64,000 bases of DNA from Streptomyces clavuligerus (GTDB lineage: Bacteria > Actinomycetota > Actinomycetes > Streptomycetales > Streptomycetaceae): positions 1,054,001-1,118,000 of the forward strand of contig NZ_CP027858.1 of the NCBI RefSeq assembly GCF_005519465.1, in the 5' to 3' direction. Positions 62,361 to 64,000 of this stretch are shown one piece after another (the first letter of the stretch is position 1; every line of letters begins with the position of its first letter). Both the position numbers and the translations under genes were made by a program. The notes beneath the pieces were generated by a model that did no database searches, was not told the DNA's origin, and saw only the letters and a list, made by a program, of their open reading frames with translations.

Positions 62361-62500
62361 CGGCGGCCGGGAACCGGGCGGCCGGGAACCGGGCGGCCGG
62401 GAACCGGGCGGCCGGGAACCGGGCGGCCGGGAAACGAGTGGACGGGCGGCCGGGCGGACGGGCGGCAGGACGGGACCGGGACCGGGACCGGGACCGGGGC
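62361..62500. repeat. 15-bp tandem repeat and (GGGACC)n run
   Basis: GGGCGGCCGGGAACC is repeated five times from 62361 to 62435 (first and last copies one base off). GGGACC follows four times near 62471-62497. They occupy most of the gap between the MazG-like gene and sflB. The run may vary in copy number. Confidence 0.8.
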
Positions 62501-62571
62501 GACTCAGGAGAACAATCCGGGGCGGCCCGGGAGAGTGGACCGACGGCCGGGGAAACGGACCCGGCGGGGGC

Positions 62572-62988
62572 TCAGGAGCCGCGGAGCGCCCGGGTGAGGG
62601 TGTTCGTGTCCCCGGTGACCCCGTCGACCTCCATGCCCGCGGGGGCGAGCAGGAACACATTGCGGTCCACCCGGTGCATCCCGCTGCCCAGACCGAAGAC
62701 GACCCCGCTGCTGAAGTCCAGGATGCGCTTGGCGACATCGGCGTCGGCGGCGGTGAGGTCCAGCAGCACCGGCACCTGCCCGATCAGATACTCGGCCACC
62801 TCGCGCGCGTCGGAGAAGACCTGTACCCGGAGCACCACCATCCGGCGCTGTTCCACCACCGGCTCCTGGGGAGCGACGGCGCGGTGATCGACCCTCGACG
62901 GCCACTCGTTGCGCCCGCGCAGCGGAACGACCTGGGCCAGGCCCTCCCACTGCTCGTCGGTGACGTCGTACCTCTCGTACCTACTCAT
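62572..62988 (-). CDS. sflB: SepF-like protein SflB
   Basis: Protein of 138 residues. The C-terminal SepF domain (about 55-135) reads RMVVLRVQVFSDAREVAEYL, VPVLLDLTAADADVAKRILDFSSGVVFGLG and RVDRNVFLLAPAGMEV. SepF anchors FtsZ to the membrane. This is one of the shorter paralogues, and by position corresponds to what I recall as SflB of S. coelicolor, which affects hyphal branching together with SflA. The N-terminal amphipathic helix of true SepF is replaced by MSRYERYDVTDEQWEG. ATG at 62988 is clear. It is upstream of the MazG-like gene across a repeat array and downstream of the TPR gene by 77 bp. Confidence 0.85.
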   Translation of the reverse strand: MSRYERYDVTDEQWEGLAQVVPLRGRNEWPSRVDHRAVAPQEPVVEQRRMVVLRVQVFSDAREVAEYLIGQVPVLLDLTAADADVAKRILDFSSGVVFGLGSGMHRVDRNVFLLAPAGMEVDGVTGDTNTLTRALRGS

Positions 62989-63065
62989 ACACCTATCTTC
63001 GCGCCCCTCACCCGTTCGGCCCAACACCGACACGGTCCGGAACGGGCCGTTCCGCGCGGGCCGTC

Positions 63066-64000
63066 TCAGGCCAGCGGCTGCCGCTCGGGCTCCGCCTCCG
63101 CGTCGGCGTCCAGCCCGGCGTCCAGGTCCGCGTCCAGATCCGCGTCCAGGTCGGCGGTCGCCTGCCAGGTGCGGAACACCTCGGACCGCTCGGCCGCGTC
63201 GAGACCGCCGCCGACGGGACCCGCGTACGGCGAGTGCACCGGACGGTAGCCGGTCGCCCGGTGGATGGCCTCGGCCTGGCGCCCCGCCCGCCCCGCGCCC
63301 GCGAGGTCGCCCCGGGAGGCGTGGGCCAGCGCGATGACCGACTGGGCCTGCCCCTCCAACAGCCGGAGCTGGGACTCCTGGGCGAGGGCGAGCGCCGCAC
63401 CCGCGTGGCACAGCGCCTCCAGCGGACGGCCGAACCGGGCCGCGCAGACCCCGAGTCCCAGCAGCGCCATGGTGCGGCCCTTGAGATAGCCGATCTCCTC
63501 GGCGGTCCTGCGGGCGATCCGGAAGTGCTCGTAGGCCCGCTCGTACTGGGCGAGCTGATAGCGGGCGTGCCCCATGACCAGCATGGCGTCCAGTTTGAGC
63601 CGCGGCCGGTTGGCCTTGCGGCTCAACCGGCAGGCCAGCAGCCCGGAGCGGAGCGCCGCCAGTCCGTTGCCCCCCTCGGCGGCGATCATCGCGAGCGCGC
63701 AGACCGCCTCGGCCTCGCCCGCGAGATTGCCGATGTCCTGGAAGCCCTTGCGGGAGGCGGTCGCCAGGTCGTGGGCGGTCTCCAGCTCCCCGAGGTCCAC
63801 GGAGATCAGCGCCAGCGTGGTGCCGATCCGGGCGATGCTGTCGGGGGCGGAGATCTTCCGGGAGAGGGCGAGTGCCCTGCGGCACAGCCGCTCCGCCTCG
63901 CGCAGCCGTCCCATCCCGTACAGCACCTCGCTCAGCCCCTGGAGCGGCTGGTGCGGGGTGCGCTGGAGGCTGCGGTCGAGGGTGATGGACTGGTCGTAGT
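63066..64000 (-). CDS. TPR-repeat regulatory protein, 3' part (runs off right edge)
   Basis: The 5' end lies outside the window; 311 codons are present up to the TGA at 63066. The chain is a run of tetratricopeptide helices (LREAERLCRRALALSRKIS, YERAYEHFRIARRTAEEIGY, GRPLEALCHAGAALALAQES, AGRAGRQAEAIHRATGYRP). This resembles the C-terminal sensory half of AfsR/SARP-like or MalT-like regulators, but no DNA-binding part is visible. The C terminus is an Asp/Leu/Ala repeat (ADLDADLDADLDAGLDADAE), encoded by GTCCGCGTCCAG-type DNA repeats at about 63096-63160. Partner and role unknown. Confidence 0.7.
   Translation of the reverse strand, partial: YDQSITLDRSLQRTPHQPLQGLSEVLYGMGRLREAERLCRRALALSRKISAPDSIARIGTTLALISVDLGELETAHDLATASRKGFQDIGNLAGEAEAVCALAMIAAEGGNGLAALRSGLLACRLSRKANRPRLKLDAMLVMGHARYQLAQYERAYEHFRIARRTAEEIGYLKGRTMALLGLGVCAARFGRPLEALCHAGAALALAQESQLRLLEGQAQSVIALAHASRGDLAGAGRAGRQAEAIHRATGYRPVHSPYAGPVGGGLDAAERSEVFRTWQATADLDADLDADLDAGLDADAEAEPERQPLA

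Overview
This is a high-GC actinomycete chromosome window, almost certainly Streptomyces. The gene order follows, in one direction, a block I remember from the S. coelicolor chromosome (roughly hemG down to the sepF-like gene sflB). It includes whiI, rnd, fadAB, dxs, xylFGH, rok7B7, ngcEFG, acnA, an HTH-murA gene, arcA-argF and sflB. The species cannot be fixed from sequence alone; the synteny is from memory, not from a search. GTG starts and 4-bp stop/start overlaps are common.

Layout. 0-6 kb: heme synthesis (hemG 5' part, hemE), a DUF4349 lipoprotein, a CoA-disulfide-reductase-like flavoprotein and DUF3000. 6-12.3 kb: the sporulation regulator whiI behind a sigma-WhiG-like promoter, then an RNase D homologue, the beta-oxidation pair fadA-fadB and a small NYN-like protein. 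12.3-16.5 kb: an amino-acid permease and dxs, separated by an 86-bp tandem repeat array. 16.7-29.5 kb: a sugar-uptake island with a xylose-type ABC transporter (xylFGH), the ROK regulator rok7B7, the GlcNAc/chitobiose transporter ngcEFG and a secreted GH92 alpha-mannosidase. A DasR-like and a LacI-like operator lie in the ngcE/GH92 intergenic region. 29.6-42.5 kb: aconitase, an Lrp/AsnC regulator, a rhodanese, a membrane Ser/Thr kinase, a small secreted protein, an XRE-HTH-MurA fusion, a SpoIIE-type phosphatase, an MFS exporter and a penicillin-binding-protein-like hydrolase.

42.7-51 kb is an aromatic-acid degradation cluster: a CoA ligase, a fused anthraniloyl-CoA (or salicylyl-CoA) monooxygenase/reductase, enoyl-CoA hydratase, acyl-CoA dehydrogenase, a Rid-family protein and a PaaX-type regulator. 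Two promoter regions share a dyad motif. 51-53.6 kb carries ornithine carbamoyltransferase and arginine deiminase. 53.8-58.7 kb carries the Pnkp/Hen1 RNA-repair operon, divergent from a PIN-domain toxin-antitoxin pair. 59-64 kb holds mmuM, an LLM flavin oxidoreductase, a DUF6099-like protein, a MazG-like hydrolase, sflB and the 3' part of a TPR-protein gene.

Most notable: (i) an ATCTC-N6-GAGAT dyad found both before acnA and just before the HTH-MurA gene; (ii) RNA repair next to an RNase toxin whose N terminus can only be completed from a CTG start overlapping the antitoxin stop; (iii) the aromatic catabolic cluster with its shared operator; (iv) an inverted-repeat-bounded, 86-bp-unit element with a second copy 45 kb away that supplies the last codons of mmuM.
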